Source of the DNA: JAEZVV01 sp036652035
GTDB taxonomy: Bacteria; Pseudomonadota; Gammaproteobacteria; Burkholderiales; Burkholderiaceae_F
Assembly: GCA_036652035.1 (NCBI GenBank)
Contig: JAVVWR010000065.1
Span: 1-15,585, forward strand
Direction: 5' to 3'
Length of the DNA stretch: 15,585 bases
Numbering within the stretch: position 1 is the first letter of the stretch; each line of letters opens with the position of its first letter. Shown here piece after piece: positions 15,514 to 15,585 of this stretch. A program made the position numbers and the translations under genes. The notes under the pieces were generated by a model. The model saw only the letters and a list, made by a program, of their open reading frames with translations, searched no databases and had not been told where the DNA came from.

Positions 15514-15519
15514 TACAAT
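15514..15519 (+). promoter_or_regulatory. -10 box of the dadA-like gene
   Basis: TACAAT in the context GCTACAATC, five of six matches to the sigma-70 consensus, 29 bp before ATG 15549. No recognisable -35 lies 16-18 bp upstream; that position is part of the palindrome at 15468-15495, which would suit an activator-dependent promoter. Confidence 0.45.
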
Positions 15520-15548
15520 CCGCGGTTATCCGTTCTAAAGAACAAGAC

Positions 15549-15585
15549 ATGCACGTCGTTGTCGTGGGCGCCGGGATCATCGGCG
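15549..15585 (+). CDS. dadA: 5' end of a FAD-dependent oxidoreductase, probably D-amino-acid dehydrogenase (DadA)
   Basis: Only 12 codons are inside the window: MHVVVVGAGIIG. This is the opening beta strand and the GxGxxG dinucleotide-binding loop of a Rossmann-fold flavoprotein placed right at the N-terminus, as in DadA and the wider DAO family. Betaproteobacterial DadA proteins commonly begin with nearly this string, which is why I favour DadA, the membrane-associated enzyme that oxidises D-amino acids to keto acids and feeds electrons to the respiratory chain. Glycine oxidase (ThiO) or another DAO-family enzyme is possible. A TACAAT box and a palindrome lie immediately upstream. The ribosome-binding site is modest (AAAGAACAAG). 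It is divergent from the oxoprolinase gene, with 260 bp between the starts. Confidence 0.6.
   Translation, partial: MHVVVVGAGIIG

Overview
The window looks like a piece of a draft betaproteobacterial genome, probably Burkholderiales-like. The evidence is high GC with strong G/C third-position bias, a single-chain purL, and the overall mix of genes; taxonomy is inferred from these traits and not proven. A run of exactly 100 N (1647-1746) marks a scaffold join of unknown true length.

Layout. (1) 11-1901, minus strand: a DcuA/DcuB-family C4-dicarboxylate transporter. Upstream of it lie two gene fragments flanking the N gap: a 3' end of unknown identity, and a 5' end encoding a twin-arginine signal peptide that resembles periplasmic FAD-dependent fumarate-reductase-like proteins. 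The 5' fragment carries an apparent one-base frameshift. Together they suggest an interrupted fumarate/C4-dicarboxylate respiration cluster. (2) 2080-2709, minus: a LysE/RhtB-family amino-acid exporter. (3) 3290-6055, plus: a type V (autotransporter) outer-membrane protein with a signal peptide, a passenger that opens with ten consecutive glycines and a roughly 90-residue glycine-rich block, about three 36-40-residue repeats, a PATR-type beta-helix repeat and a C-terminal 12-strand barrel ending in Phe. (4) 6109-10128, minus: purL, converging on the autotransporter gene across a shared intrinsic terminator. (5) 10248-11492, minus: a YuxH-like protein with a degenerate EAL-like half and an HDOD half. 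(6) 11602-15288, minus: a fused HyuA-HyuB 5-oxoprolinase/hydantoinase. (7) 15549 to the window edge, plus: the first 12 codons of a FAD-dependent oxidoreductase, most likely DadA (D-amino-acid dehydrogenase), divergent from the oxoprolinase gene. A 28-bp imperfect palindrome sits just upstream of its -10 box.

How the genes relate. The Dcu carrier and the Tat-exported flavoprotein could form a fumarate uptake/reduction pair. The oxoprolinase and the putative DadA share a 260-bp divergent control region and both feed amino-acid catabolism (glutamate from 5-oxoproline, keto acids from D-amino acids). purL and the HDOD gene appear to be independent units; purL has its own TATAAT box.

Most of the window is ordinary housekeeping or metabolic DNA. 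The least ordinary parts are the polyglycine autotransporter, the frameshifted Tat leader beside the gap, and the dyad in the dadA control region. I see no tRNA, rRNA, CRISPR array, insertion sequence or phage gene.
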